Numbered from the stretch's first letter, positions 8,144-17,746 are shown. The stretch is DNA of 64,000 nt from Bradyrhizobium manausense (GCF_018129685.1 NZ_JAFCLG010000013.1:82889-146888); one strand, 5' to 3'. The notes: a model not told the origin generated them from the letters alone. Made by a program: numbers and translations.

Positions 8144-8668
8144 CTAGTTCGCTGGTCCGGTCGGTTTGGTTACAGCCGAAGGTGATAGGCCTCGAAAAAA
8201 GTCGGAAAGGCCCGCCGCATCGCTTCGGCTAGGCTTCAATCCGCTTTGTTTGCGGATCGCGCTTTTTCGCTCCTCGCATTCGTGCAGCAATTCGGGGCCG
8301 GCCCAGACTGCGGTTCCATCGTCATCCACGATGAGCGGCATGAACAAGTTCACCGTTTCGCTCAGCCGAACGACGCGGCGCAACGCGCTCTCGTTGTCCG
8401 GATGCGGCTCGCATCGCAGGACCAGATCGCCGGATGGCCGGGAATCGACCAGCGATGCGGGACCGCCGGAATACAGCAGGGTCACGGGCCCGTACTCCGG
8501 CCGCTGCTTCCAGCGCCGCAACAGTTCCTGGCAGGTAAGCTCGACGGCACGCGGCACCGGCCTGAGGTCGCTTTCCCAATATTGAACTGCGCCGCGGCTC
8601 AGTCCCAGCATTTCTCCAGCCACGACCTGGTTGAGTCCCAACTTCTTCGCCACTTCTTGAAGTCCCAC
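8144..8668 (-). CDS. HTH-containing protein, putative regulator
   Basis: The N-terminal 45 residues form a Cro/YdaS-like helix-turn-helix (LGLNQVVAGEMLGLSRGAVQYWE). The remainder of the 174 residues shows no named domain, though it contains acidic (VDDDGTAVW) and basic stretches. It sits 44 bp after the cusA-like gene and 15 bp before the ECF sigma gene, all on the minus strand, so it may link the two. A transcription-factor role is inferred from the HTH only. Confidence 0.6.
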   Translation of the reverse strand: MGLQEVAKKLGLNQVVAGEMLGLSRGAVQYWESDLRPVPRAVELTCQELLRRWKQRPEYGPVTLLYSGGPASLVDSRPSGDLVLRCEPHPDNESALRRVVRLSETVNLFMPLIVDDDGTAVWAGPELLHECEERKSAIRKQSGLKPSRSDAAGLSDFFRGLSPSAVTKPTGPAN

Positions 8669-8712
8669 TGGTCCATCACATCATCTTGACGCCGAGGAAC
8701 GAAGGCGCTTCG

Positions 8713-11700
8713 TCATTCTGCTGCTTGCGAGCGGTCGAAATCGTTTGACGTCGTCCGCTCTTGGCTATTCCCGTTCTTTGGGACGGCCGAGCGCGGTTCG
8801 CGGGGCAACCGAAATCCCTTGATCAGTGCGTAAACCGCGGGGATCACGATGAGCGTCAGGACGGTCGATGAGATCATGCCGCCGATCATCGGCACGGCGA
8901 TGCGCTGCATGACTTCCGAGCCGGTGCCGGTGCTCCACAGGATCGGGATAAGGCCGGCCATGATCGCGACGACGGTCATCATCTTGGGTCGCACCCGTTC
9001 GACCGCGCCCAACATGATCGCCTCGTTGAGGTCCGCTCGCGTGAAGGGCTTACCGTCAGCCGCCCTTTCGGCGTGAAGTTCCTTCATCGCCTGATCGAGG
9101 TAGATCAGCATGATGACGCCGGTCTCCGCCGCGACGCCCGCCAGGGCGATGAAGCCTACGGCCACCGCGACCGACATGTTGAAACCAAGCCACCACATCA
9201 GCCACAGGCCGCCTACGAGGGCGAACGGCAGCGACAGCATCACGATTAGCGTCTCGGTCAGCCGGCGGAAGTTGAGATACAGCAGGAGGAAGATGATCAG
9301 CAGCGTGACAGGCACCACGATCTTCAGGCGGGCGGTAGCGCGTTCCAGATATTCGAACTGGCCGCTCCAGACGACGTAGTTTCCCGGCGGGAATTGCACG
9401 CTTGCCGCAACGGCGGCCTTGGCATCGGCGACGTAGCCGCCGAGATCGCGGTCGCGGATGTCGACGAAGATGTAGACCGCAAGCTGGCCGTTCTCGGTCC
9501 GGATCGACGTGGGACCGCGCGTGAGCTTGATCGCCGCGACCTCGCCAAGCGGGACCGTCCCCCCGTTCGGCATCGCGACCAGGACATCCCGGGAGATCGA
9601 TTGCGGGTCGCTGCGCAGGTCGCGCGGATAGCGGAGGTTGACGCCGTAACGCTCGCGGCCTTCCACGGTGGTGGTGATCGTCTCTCCGCCGAGTGCCGAC
9701 GAGACAGTGTCTTGCACGTCGCTGACCATCAGACCGTAACGGGCGAGCGCCTCACGATCCGGAACCACGTCGAGATAGTAGCCTCCGATGACCCGCTCCG
9801 CGTAGGCGCTCGATGTGCCAGGCACGGCCTTCACGACGGTTTCAATCTGCCGCGCCAGCTTCTCCATTTCAATCAGGTCTTTTCCGAGGACCTTGATGCC
9901 GACCGGCGTCCGGATCCCGGTCGCGAGCATGTCGGTGCGGGCCTTGATCGGCATGGTCCATGCGTTGGAAACGCCGGGAAACTGAAGGGCCTTGTCCAGT
10001 TCGGCGATCAGGCCGTCGACAGTCAATCTGGCACGCCATTGCGCCTTGGGCTTAAGGTTGACGATCGTCTCGAACATCTCGGTCGGCGCCGGATCGGTCG
10101 CGGTCTCGGCGCGCCCCGCTTTGCCGTAGACGGACTCGACCTCCGGAAAGGTCTTGATGACCTTGTTCTGCGTCTGCAGGATTTCCGCCGCTTTGGTGAC
10201 CGACAGGCCCGGCAGCGTCGTCGGCATGTACATCAGCGTGCCTTCGTTCAGGCTCGGCATGAACTCCGTTCCGAGTTGGCGGGCCGGCCATAGGCTGACA
10301 GCCAAGGCCGCAAGCGCCAGAAAGATCGTCAGCGTCTTGGCCTTCAGCACACCTCGGATCAGCGGCCGATAGACCCAGATCAGGAACCGATTGATCGGAT
10401 TCTTGTGCTCCGGAATGATCTTGCCCCGCACGAACAGGACCATGAGCGCGGGAACCAGCGTGATCGACAGGATGGCGGCGGCGGCCATCGAGAACGTTTT
10501 TGTAAAGGCAAGCGGGCTGAATAGCCGGCCTTCCTGCGATTCCATCGTGAAGATCGGCAGGAACGACACCGTGATGATCAGCAAGCTGAAAAACAGCGCG
10601 GGGCCGACCTCGCTCGCCGCCTCGATCAAGACTTCGAGGCGCGGCTTGTCGGGCGGCGCGCGCTCAAGGTGCTTGTGAGCGTTCTCGATCATGACGATGG
10701 CGCCGTCGATCATGGCGCCGATCGCGATGGCGATCCCGCCGAGGCTCATGATGTTCGACCCGATCCCCAGCACCTTCATCGCGCCGAACGCCATCAGGAT
10801 TCCCACCGGCAACATGACAATCGCAACCAGCGCGCTGCGGACATGCAGCAGGAAGACGATGCAGACGAGAGCAACGACGATGCTTTCTTCCGTGAGCGTC
10901 CGCTTCAGCGTCTCGATCGCATCGTGGATCAGGTTCGAGCGGTCGTAGACCGGGATGATTTCGACGCCTTTTGGCAATGCCGACGCCATGTCGGAAAGCC
11001 GCGCCTTCACATTGTCGATAACGTCGAGCGCATTCTGGCCGAAGCGTTGCAGGGCAATTCCGCTGGCGACCTCGCCTTCCCCGTTGAGTTCGGTGATGCC
11101 CCGGCGTTCGTCCGGACCTAGCTCGATCCGCGCCACGTCCTTCAGCAGGACCGGCGTTCCCTTGTCGACCTTGAGCACGATGCTCGACAGGTCGGAGACG
11201 CTTTTGACGTATCCCCTGCCCCGCACGACGAATTCGAACTCCGAAAGCTCGACGGTACGGCCGCCGACATCCATGTTGCTGCCCCGGACGGCATCGCGGA
11301 CTTTCGCCAGCGGAATGCCGAGCGACCTCAACCGGTTCGGATCCACAACGATGTTGTATTGCCTGACGAAGCCGCCGACGCTCGCGACTTCGGCAACGCC
11401 CTCGGCCTTGGAAATTCCGTATCGGATGGTCCAGTCCTGGATCGATCGCAGATCGGCCAGCGATTTATCCTTGGACTGCAGCGCGTACTGATAGACCCAG
11501 CCGACGCCCGTCGCATCGGGCCCCAACGTCGGTGTCACGCCGGCAGGCAATTTGCGCGCAGCGGCGTTGAGGTATTCCAGCACACGCGAACGAGCCCAGT
11601 AAATGTCGGTGCCGTCTTCGAAGATGATGTAGACGAACGAGACACCGAAGAAGGAGAAGCCGCGCACCACCTTCGACTTCGGCACCGTCAGCATCGCGGT

Positions 11701-11910
11701 CGTCAACGGATAGGTGACCTGGTCCTCGATGACCTGGGGGGCCTGGCCCTTGTAGTCGGTATAGACGATGACCTGGGTGTCGGAGAGGTCGGGAATCGCG
11801 TCAAGCGCCGAATGCTGCAGGGCATATACGCCCGCCGCCACGGCGAAGATCGCGCCGATCATCACCAGCATCAGGTTTCTCGCCGACCAATCGATGAGCC
11901 GCGCGATCAT
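8713..11910 (-). CDS. cusA: Cu(I)/Ag(I) efflux RND pump CusA
   Basis: This 1065-residue HME-RND protein has twelve hydrophobic helices and two large periplasmic domains. TM4 carries GAMIDGAIVMIEN with the proton-relay Asp. The three methionines that bind Cu(I)/Ag(I) in E. coli CusA (573, 623, 672) are matched near residues 561 (GTLMYMPTTLPG), 611 (PTEMFETIVNLKP) and 660 (RTDMLATGIRTPVGIK), with the same 50 and 49 spacing. It is the last gene of a TolC-MFP-RND operon and its ATG overlaps the cusB stop. It would pump copper or silver from the periplasm or inner membrane through the partner channel. Confidence 0.95.
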   Translation of the reverse strand: MIARLIDWSARNLMLVMIGAIFAVAAGVYALQHSALDAIPDLSDTQVIVYTDYKGQAPQVIEDQVTYPLTTAMLTVPKSKVVRGFSFFGVSFVYIIFEDGTDIYWARSRVLEYLNAAARKLPAGVTPTLGPDATGVGWVYQYALQSKDKSLADLRSIQDWTIRYGISKAEGVAEVASVGGFVRQYNIVVDPNRLRSLGIPLAKVRDAVRGSNMDVGGRTVELSEFEFVVRGRGYVKSVSDLSSIVLKVDKGTPVLLKDVARIELGPDERRGITELNGEGEVASGIALQRFGQNALDVIDNVKARLSDMASALPKGVEIIPVYDRSNLIHDAIETLKRTLTEESIVVALVCIVFLLHVRSALVAIVMLPVGILMAFGAMKVLGIGSNIMSLGGIAIAIGAMIDGAIVMIENAHKHLERAPPDKPRLEVLIEAASEVGPALFFSLLIITVSFLPIFTMESQEGRLFSPLAFTKTFSMAAAAILSITLVPALMVLFVRGKIIPEHKNPINRFLIWVYRPLIRGVLKAKTLTIFLALAALAVSLWPARQLGTEFMPSLNEGTLMYMPTTLPGLSVTKAAEILQTQNKVIKTFPEVESVYGKAGRAETATDPAPTEMFETIVNLKPKAQWRARLTVDGLIAELDKALQFPGVSNAWTMPIKARTDMLATGIRTPVGIKVLGKDLIEMEKLARQIETVVKAVPGTSSAYAERVIGGYYLDVVPDREALARYGLMVSDVQDTVSSALGGETITTTVEGRERYGVNLRYPRDLRSDPQSISRDVLVAMPNGGTVPLGEVAAIKLTRGPTSIRTENGQLAVYIFVDIRDRDLGGYVADAKAAVAASVQFPPGNYVVWSGQFEYLERATARLKIVVPVTLLIIFLLLYLNFRRLTETLIVMLSLPFALVGGLWLMWWLGFNMSVAVAVGFIALAGVAAETGVIMLIYLDQAMKELHAERAADGKPFTRADLNEAIMLGAVERVRPKMMTVVAIMAGLIPILWSTGTGSEVMQRIAVPMIGGMISSTVLTLIVIPAVYALIKGFRLPREPRSAVPKNGNSQERTTSNDFDRSQAAE

Positions 11911-13343
11911 TGTGATTTCTCTCCGGTGTCGAGGCCCTTGAGCGCTGCCTTGAGATTGCTTTCGGCATCGATCAGGAAGTTAGCCGACGAGACGACCTTG
12001 TCGTTCTCGGCGAGCCCTTCCTTGATCTCGGTCAGGCCGCCGCCGCGTCGCCCCAGCTTGACCGCGCGTGGTTCGAAGCGCCCTTCGCCCTTGTCGAGAA
12101 GCACAAGTTGCCGCTCGCCGCTGTCGATGACCGCGCTGCTGGAGACTGTTACGACCGGTGCTTCCGTCCCCGTGGCGATCTCCACGTCCGCATACATGTC
12201 CGGCCGCAGCACGTCGTCCGGATTGGGCAATTCGATTCTGACCCGCGCTGTTCGCGTCTCCGCTCTGAGGTTCGGATAGATCACCGTGACCTTTCCTGTG
12301 AAGGGCCGGTCCGGATATGCCCGGGGCCGCACGACGACTTTTTGCCCGACTTCTATGAGCGCCAAGTCCCGTTCCGCGACGTCGACCATCACCCAGACGA
12401 CATTGCGGTCGACTATGCGGAACAGGATGTCCCCCGGTGCTGCGCGCATGCCGTTGACGGCCGTCCGCTCCACGATCTCTCCATCCTGCGGCGCAGGCCA
12501 GTTCATGTAGACCGGGATCTCGCGAGCCCGCTCGATGTCCACAATGAACGCATCCGGCGCCCCGAGGTTTTCGAGTCGGCGGCGAGCCCCTTTCAAGGCT
12601 TGGTTGTTGATTCCGGCCTCCGGGCGGGCATTGAGGGCCGAGAGATATTCGGCGGCGGCGCTGGAGAGGTTCGGGCCGTAGATGCGCATCAGCGGCTGGC
12701 CCTTGCGGACATGCGTGCCGGTCGTGACGTTGTCGACGGTGTCGATGAAGCCCTCGAACCGGAGCGAGATGACGGAAACGCGACGCTCGTCCTGCTGTAC
12801 CGTACCCGGTGCGCGGACCATCGTATTTAAGGAGCGGCGCTCCGCGACCTCGGTCTGGACGCCTGCCTTCTGCAGCTTGCCCGCGCTCACTTTCACCGAT
12901 GAGTCGTCGTCCTGTTCGCCCTCATATACGGGGAGGTAATCCATCCCCATCGAATCCTTTTTCGGCGTCGGCGACGTGTCTGGAAGGCCCATGGGGTTAC
13001 GATAGAATTTGATCCGCCCGCGTTCTCCGCTTTTCGCGGTCATGGCTTCAGGAGCCTCCTCTTCCTCGAAGCTCAGGTCCTCGCTGGTGCGAACAGCCGA
13101 ATAGTCCTTGCCTGAGGATGTCTTCTTCGGTGTCAGCGAATAGGCCGGCGCGCCGTCCGGATCGCGGTAGTAGACGATGGGCCCCCTCGCCGTAGGCTGA
13201 GCGGAACTCTGCTTTGCCGCTGCGGGCAACGCGGCCGAAAGCCACCCGGGGAGCGGAACGCTCGACCGTCCAACCGCCAGTCCCAGCACTCCCGCAGCCA
13301 GGATTGCGGACAAGGTAAAGAGAGCGCTTAATGGTCGTCTCAT
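11907..13343 (-). CDS. cusB: RND periplasmic adaptor CusB with two heavy-metal-binding motifs
   Basis: This 478-residue membrane fusion protein has an N-terminal signal/anchor helix (residues 8-25). Two tandem copies of the short heavy-metal-binding motif follow: YYRDPDGAPAYSLTPKKTS near residue 55 and FYRNPMGLPDTSPTPKKDS near residue 115. Next come the barrel-sandwich/lipoyl halves and a beta-barrel (ILFRIVDRNVVWVMVDVAE). E. coli CusB carries no such YHS-like pair, but many longer CusB proteins do, and they are thought to pass copper to CusA. It overlaps cusC and cusA by 4 bp each. Confidence 0.93.
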   Translation of the reverse strand: MRRPLSALFTLSAILAAGVLGLAVGRSSVPLPGWLSAALPAAAKQSSAQPTARGPIVYYRDPDGAPAYSLTPKKTSSGKDYSAVRTSEDLSFEEEEAPEAMTAKSGERGRIKFYRNPMGLPDTSPTPKKDSMGMDYLPVYEGEQDDDSSVKVSAGKLQKAGVQTEVAERRSLNTMVRAPGTVQQDERRVSVISLRFEGFIDTVDNVTTGTHVRKGQPLMRIYGPNLSSAAAEYLSALNARPEAGINNQALKGARRRLENLGAPDAFIVDIERAREIPVYMNWPAPQDGEIVERTAVNGMRAAPGDILFRIVDRNVVWVMVDVAERDLALIEVGQKVVVRPRAYPDRPFTGKVTVIYPNLRAETRTARVRIELPNPDDVLRPDMYADVEIATGTEAPVVTVSSSAVIDSGERQLVLLDKGEGRFEPRAVKLGRRGGGLTEIKEGLAENDKVVSSANFLIDAESNLKAALKGLDTGEKSQ

Positions 13344-14584
13344 AGCGAACCTCCGGCCAGACGTTCCATTTCGGCGTATTTCGTCTGAAGTTCTACCTTG
13401 AGCTTCAGCAGGTCGAGCTGGACCGCGCGAAGCCTACGCTCGGCCTCGAAGACCGAAGAAATATCGGACGTGCCGGCCTGGAAACCGTTCCGCGCGTTGT
13501 CGAGGGATGATCGTGCAGGCGGCAATTGGCGCGACGCGTAGATCTGCACGACCTTCCGCAACGCATCGACGCTGAACCATGCGTCGGCGATCTGTCCGTC
13601 GACCCGCAGCCGCAGCGCTTCGCTGCGGGCTTGCGCTGCGCCGAGACGTGCGCCCGCCGCGCGCTGCTCCGCGTCCTTGACTTCGTAGTGCAGCGGCAGC
13701 TTGACGCCGAGCATAAACTCGCCGGTATCTTCGGTGCCGGGCCGCTGCACGTACTTCGCGCCGAGCGTGACGTCGGGATAATAGTTTAGATCGGTAAGAG
13801 ACTTCGTTTGCGCCGCGGAATTGCTCTGGGCTCCGGCCAGCGCCAGCATCGGGTTGGCAGAGCGCGCGAGCGCCTGAACCTGCGCGAGGCTGACCGCCTT
13901 GAGAGCTCTAAAGCCGGTTGGCGCTGCCAAGGGCGCCAGGGACGGACGGCCGATCAGGGCGTTCAGCCTGGCCGCCGCTGCCTTCTGTTCGCCTTGTCGG
14001 CGGACGACGTCGCCGTCGGCGGTAGCCGCTTCGATCTCGGCCTTGATGACGTCCTGCCGGTCGACCGACGTCGCGCCGTATCGCGAACGCAACAATCCAA
14101 GAGTCTCGTCGTATCGCCGCTTGATTTCGGTCGCGACTCCAATGGCTCCATACGCGGCGTTGTACTCGCCATGCGCGGCAACAACCTGCGCGATGAGCTC
14201 GGTCACGGTCGCACGGCCCTGGAATTTTGCGGCATCGGCGTCAGCCATGGCGACATAGCGCTCGATGCCATATTTGCCCCACAGCTTGATCTCCTGATCG
14301 ACGCCGATCCGACGCTGTCCTACGCCTTGCCGGTTGACGTCCCATGCTTCGAGAATGAGGGTCGGGTCGGCCAACACTCCCGCCGTCCCTATCTTGTGAA
14401 CCGCTGCATCGAACTCGAGAGCAGCCGCCGCCACCGTCGGGTTGAGGCGTTTCGCAAGGACGACGACGCTTTCGACGGTTGCTCCGGGCAAGGATTGAGC
14501 GCCGGCCGTTGCCGGAGACAACCACAGCACCGCTGCGGCTGCTCCAATTGCAGCGAAGCGCGCGCCTCGGCCTACGCGGATCAC
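13340..14584 (-). CDS. cusC: TolC-family outer-membrane factor CusC
   Basis: This 414-residue protein has a signal peptide ending near AGAQS (about residue 30) and two repeats of long amphipathic helices typical of outer-membrane efflux (OEP) proteins, such as AQALARSANPMLALAG and LDNARNGFQAGTSDISSVFE. It starts at GTG (14584), overlapping the TGA of the upstream gene, and its stop overlaps the cusB start. It should form the outer-membrane channel of the Cus pump. Confidence 0.9.
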   Translation of the reverse strand: MIRVGRGARFAAIGAAAAVLWLSPATAGAQSLPGATVESVVVLAKRLNPTVAAAALEFDAAVHKIGTAGVLADPTLILEAWDVNRQGVGQRRIGVDQEIKLWGKYGIERYVAMADADAAKFQGRATVTELIAQVVAAHGEYNAAYGAIGVATEIKRRYDETLGLLRSRYGATSVDRQDVIKAEIEAATADGDVVRRQGEQKAAAARLNALIGRPSLAPLAAPTGFRALKAVSLAQVQALARSANPMLALAGAQSNSAAQTKSLTDLNYYPDVTLGAKYVQRPGTEDTGEFMLGVKLPLHYEVKDAEQRAAGARLGAAQARSEALRLRVDGQIADAWFSVDALRKVVQIYASRQLPPARSSLDNARNGFQAGTSDISSVFEAERRLRAVQLDLLKLKVELQTKYAEMERLAGGSL

Positions 14585-14985
14585 GGCGCGGCCTTGAGAA
14601 CGAGCTTGCTTTCGACCGTCCCGGTTTCGCCCTGAACCTTGGCGCCCAGGGACAATTGCCAGCCACCTTCCATCGTTATGGCGGCCTTGAACTTATAGAC
14701 GCCCGGCTCCGTACTCGGCATCGCCTCGATCGAGGTCTTCATCGTCTCCATGCCGTCCGGAGCCATGTCCAGTCTCTTTGCGAAGATCACCGCATCGGGA
14801 ACCGGCTTGCCGTCGGGCTTGTGGACCAACCGGACCGAGATGGTCGCGTCCCCCTTCTTGACTGTCTTATCGACCAGTTGAAATTCGTAGTCCTTGATGT
14901 CGGCGCGCGCGAGCGTGGCCGAACTTGCCAAGGAAACGGCGATCAACGCCGCCCGGAAGGCAGGCGCGAAGGCATACTTCTTCAT
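14581..14985 (-). CDS. YtkA/FixH-like periplasmic protein
   Basis: This 134-residue protein has a signal peptide (KKYAFAPAFRAALIAVSLAS, cleaved near ARA-D). The mature domain has the beta-sandwich pattern of YtkA-like proteins: VRLVHKPDGKPVPDAVI, the Met-containing MAPDGMETM, and PGVYKFKAAITMEGGWQL. YtkA-like domains are repeatedly found beside CusB/CusC genes and are thought to bind copper. It overlaps cusC by 4 bp, so it is part of the cus operon. Confidence 0.85.
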   Translation of the reverse strand: MKKYAFAPAFRAALIAVSLASSATLARADIKDYEFQLVDKTVKKGDATISVRLVHKPDGKPVPDAVIFAKRLDMAPDGMETMKTSIEAMPSTEPGVYKFKAAITMEGGWQLSLGAKVQGETGTVESKLVLKAAP

Positions 14986-15083
14986 TTTGCAAATCCTCGA
15001 TGACCCGATGCGCCGCGAACGGCGGCGTGCGTTAACCGCGCGGCCCTGAGACCGCGCAGCAGCAGACGGCGTATTGACGCCGA

Positions 15084-15440
15084 TTAGGTCGAGATTCGAG
15101 GGGGATGATCCGGAGGGGAACCGATTAGGCCGTCCGCAATCAAGTCGTCGGGCGGAGAAAGCGGCCGACTGGTTTGAAAGGAAACTTGGACACCGTCCGA
15201 TGGGGATGGCTCGGCCTGCGCGATCGTCAGCATGCACCTCGCGACAAGCGGACAATCCCGGCAGTTGTTGCTCTTTTGGCCGTCCGGACAGCAAGGCATG
15301 GCGTCCGACATCGCAGCCAGATCGGTCATCTCGGCGGCAGCCAGACGCTTTGCCGCCGCCGGTGAGACCAGTGGCGCAAAGACGAGCCCTACGATCACGA
15401 AGATCGCAAGCATACGACCGATGAGTCGGCGAAGATTCAT
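15084..15440 (-). CDS. Cys-rich small exported protein (DUF2946-like)
   Basis: This 118-residue protein has an N-terminal hydrophobic helix (IGRMLAIFVIVGLVFAPLVS) and a Cys cluster after it (MPCCPDGQKSNNCRDCPLVA then RC), five to six thiols within 25 residues. The arrangement resembles DUF2946-type proteins found in copper and cobalt resistance operons. It lies 98 bp upstream of the YtkA-like gene, first in line or second after DUF411. A periplasmic metal-binding role is inferred. Confidence 0.75.
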   Translation of the reverse strand: MNLRRLIGRMLAIFVIVGLVFAPLVSPAAAKRLAAAEMTDLAAMSDAMPCCPDGQKSNNCRDCPLVARCMLTIAQAEPSPSDGVQVSFQTSRPLSPPDDLIADGLIGSPPDHPPRIST

Positions 15441-15546
15441 TGCTCACCATCCCACGGGATCGGGAACTTGGGAAGGACTATCCCTTCACATCTTCGCCAG
15501 AGGCGTTTCCAAGCCAAATGAGGGTTATCGGTTAACCGTAGAAGCT

Positions 15547-16023
15547 TCAACTCGCGATTTCGGAGCCTATAAACTGCATGAATGACCGCCGACCGAACGT
15601 TCCGAAAAGGACCACGTCGTATCTCCGGGGCGTCCCGCCCTCCATTCCCGGCGACCCGGCCGGCATGCCCGGAACCGCCAGTCCCACGGCGGCGGGCCGT
15701 TTCTCCAGCAATTGTCGCACCGCTAAAGCGGGTACGTGACCCTCGATGACGTATCCCGCGATTTCCGCAGTGTGGCACGCTGCAAGGTCGCCCGGCACGC
15801 CGAGGCGCTTCCGGACTGCCGGAAGCTGCGCCGTCTCCTCGACAGTGACGGTGAATCCGGCATCCTTGAGGTGTTGCACCCAACCCGTGCAGCATCCGCA
15901 ATTCGGATCCTTGTGAACGAGGATGGCTGGCGTCTGCGCAGAGGCGGGATACCCCCGCGCAACCAATCCCGCTGCGAAGATCGCGAGCGCACTTCGCCGA
16001 GTCACTGTGCTTAATTTGTACAT
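15547..16023 (-). CDS. DUF411 metal-binding protein (CopG-like)
   Basis: This 158-residue protein has an N-terminal export signal with an RR pair (VTRRSALAIFAAGLVARG). The mature part has the DUF411 hallmarks: KDPNCGCCTGWVQHL (CxCC) near residue 40 and DLAACHTAEIAGYVIEGHVP near residue 80. DUF411 proteins belong to copper/silver resistance loci and act in the periplasm. It is the most upstream gene of the minus-strand cus block. The 295 bp between it and the next gene upstream (16024-16318) hold no gene I can support and presumably the operon promoter. Confidence 0.88.
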   Translation of the reverse strand: MYKLSTVTRRSALAIFAAGLVARGYPASAQTPAILVHKDPNCGCCTGWVQHLKDAGFTVTVEETAQLPAVRKRLGVPGDLAACHTAEIAGYVIEGHVPALAVRQLLEKRPAAVGLAVPGMPAGSPGMEGGTPRRYDVVLFGTFGRRSFMQFIGSEIAS

Positions 16024-16318
16024 CTTCTGGACATCCCCTGACGTTCAGCAAGGATCATATCTAGGTCTTCGCGACCGCGGGCCCAAATCCGCGTGATCAG
16101 CGTCCCTTGCGCCCTCGGAAACAGTCGGCCGGCCATCGGCCTCATGCCGCGAGCTGCTTGCTTTATTTGAGGCTGGCGGTGACCGCTCTGCAAAGGATGG
16201 CCATGCTGTGACGTCGTCGCGGGCCGCGGGCTGGTCTCTTAAGGTCGGATCGAAGCGCGCGTCCGAATCCCGCCGGCATTGCCAAGGACGGAGTCTCGTA
16301 GCTTGCGGTCGGCATGAG

Positions 16319-17635
16319 TCAGCAACCTGAAACATTGCCGGTGGCGTCTTGCGCGGTCGACATGATCGGCCTGATCGGCCGGGATATTGCCAGGATTCCC
16401 TTGATGCCGTTTCCGAAGCGGGCAATTGCTTCGCGGTGATTGCGAAGCTCGCTGTATGGCAGATAACGGAGGTTGAGTTCGGCGACCCGTGAGAACGCCG
16501 GCCTGGCAAACTGCGCTCTAACTTCACCCTCGCGGTCGTCCGGAGCGACGAGGAAGAAGTTGCGCGCTGCGGCACCATCGATGCCCAGTGCAAGGTCGAG
16601 CATCCGGACGATGCCGGAGTAGATGCTGGTGGTGTGTTCGACTTCGAACGCGGCAGCCACATCGCCGCCTTGTTCGATCCAGAGCACGTCGATGAGACGG
16701 ATAGCGTCCGCAGCGCCGGCCTCGGCCAAGGCCGCAGGCAAGCGGTCGAGACAGCCGTCCGCCAGCCGCCCGTCCTTGTAGGATCGCGCTCCGTCGTTCG
16801 AGGCTATCCACACCTGGAAACCAAGGGCTAAACCCAAGTCCCGCAACCACCCTTGGATCTCGGTATGGGTATGGTCCGCCTCACGGGCTGCTGCCACCGC
16901 TTTCGAAGACGCTGCGGACTCCGCGCGGACCTCATCGAGATCGGACCTCCAACGCTCGAGGGAGCCGTCTTCTTCGCGGTTCGGAAGCGGATAGCGTCCG
17001 GTGCCGACCTCGAAGAGGAACGCCGCCGCAGCTCCGAGATCGTTGGAAAGCAGATTCCGATGCTGCGAGTTCAGCGCCAACACTCCCCGGCGCATGGCGA
17101 GATATTGCTCCCAACGGCCCAATTTCACGTCCGCTCCCGACAGGGCATTGTATCCTCTCACGATGGCGGTGTTGAACGGCGGCGCGATCGTCGGATGCAG
17201 GAAATACAGCAGATTTGCGGCTGCGGGACCGAGCCCCTTGATGGTCGCCCGGTCGAGGTTCTGGATCGCTTCGATCACGTGTTCCTCGGTATTACAGCAA
17301 AGACAGGTATCGAGGAAATTCCCGAAGGCCACCTGGTTAGACCGATTTTCGTAGATGTCCGGGATACGGAGCTTCGGTTTCCACATGAATGCATGGTCGG
17401 CACCCTTGAAGACCTGCCGCTGCTCGGCGATCGAATCCAGCACCGTTTCGAGCGATGAGCCGCGATAGGCGTTTCCGAACGTGTCAGCCTTGATCTCGGC
17501 GATCACCTCCTGAAGTCCGCGCCTGATAGATCGGAAATTTTTTATCCGGGCGTCCCACAGAAACCACGTCCGGTACGTCCCCGCCTCGTCATTCCTCCAA
17601 TGCCGTATAAGATCTCCGACCCAAGCCTGCTCCAT
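16319..17635 (-). CDS. Putative DNA-acting protein: HhH-like N-half, nuclease-like C-half
   Basis: This is a 438-residue soluble protein. Residues about 128-160 read RATIKGLGPAAANLLYFLHP, a helix-hairpin-helix of the kind found in DNA glycosylases. The C-terminal half contains IRLIDVLWIEQGGDVAAAFE and VEHTTSIYSGIVRMLDLAL (residues about 315-350), an Asp followed by a hydrophobic strand with Glu-x-Glu that resembles a PD-(D/E)xK nuclease core. I do not recognise the family by name; it could be a restriction-type or repair protein. It stands alone, without a methylase, between two metal operons, and its local context gives no partner. Confidence 0.6.
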   Translation of the reverse strand: MEQAWVGDLIRHWRNDEAGTYRTWFLWDARIKNFRSIRRGLQEVIAEIKADTFGNAYRGSSLETVLDSIAEQRQVFKGADHAFMWKPKLRIPDIYENRSNQVAFGNFLDTCLCCNTEEHVIEAIQNLDRATIKGLGPAAANLLYFLHPTIAPPFNTAIVRGYNALSGADVKLGRWEQYLAMRRGVLALNSQHRNLLSNDLGAAAAFLFEVGTGRYPLPNREEDGSLERWRSDLDEVRAESAASSKAVAAAREADHTHTEIQGWLRDLGLALGFQVWIASNDGARSYKDGRLADGCLDRLPAALAEAGAADAIRLIDVLWIEQGGDVAAAFEVEHTTSIYSGIVRMLDLALGIDGAAARNFFLVAPDDREGEVRAQFARPAFSRVAELNLRYLPYSELRNHREAIARFGNGIKGILAISRPIRPIMSTAQDATGNVSGC

Positions 17636-17746
17636 TCGCTAAACCACCCGTTCTAACTTCGGCGGCAGGCCATTCGGCCTCGCGCCCGGTACCCGAACTC
17701 TCGTGCAAGCTCAACCAATATACCGGACTTGTCCCTTTCCGCACAG

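Noticed and set aside
14985..15450. N-terminal extension of the YtkA-like gene
   Set aside because: The extension overlaps the Cys-rich gene in another frame, and a clean signal peptide begins at 14985.
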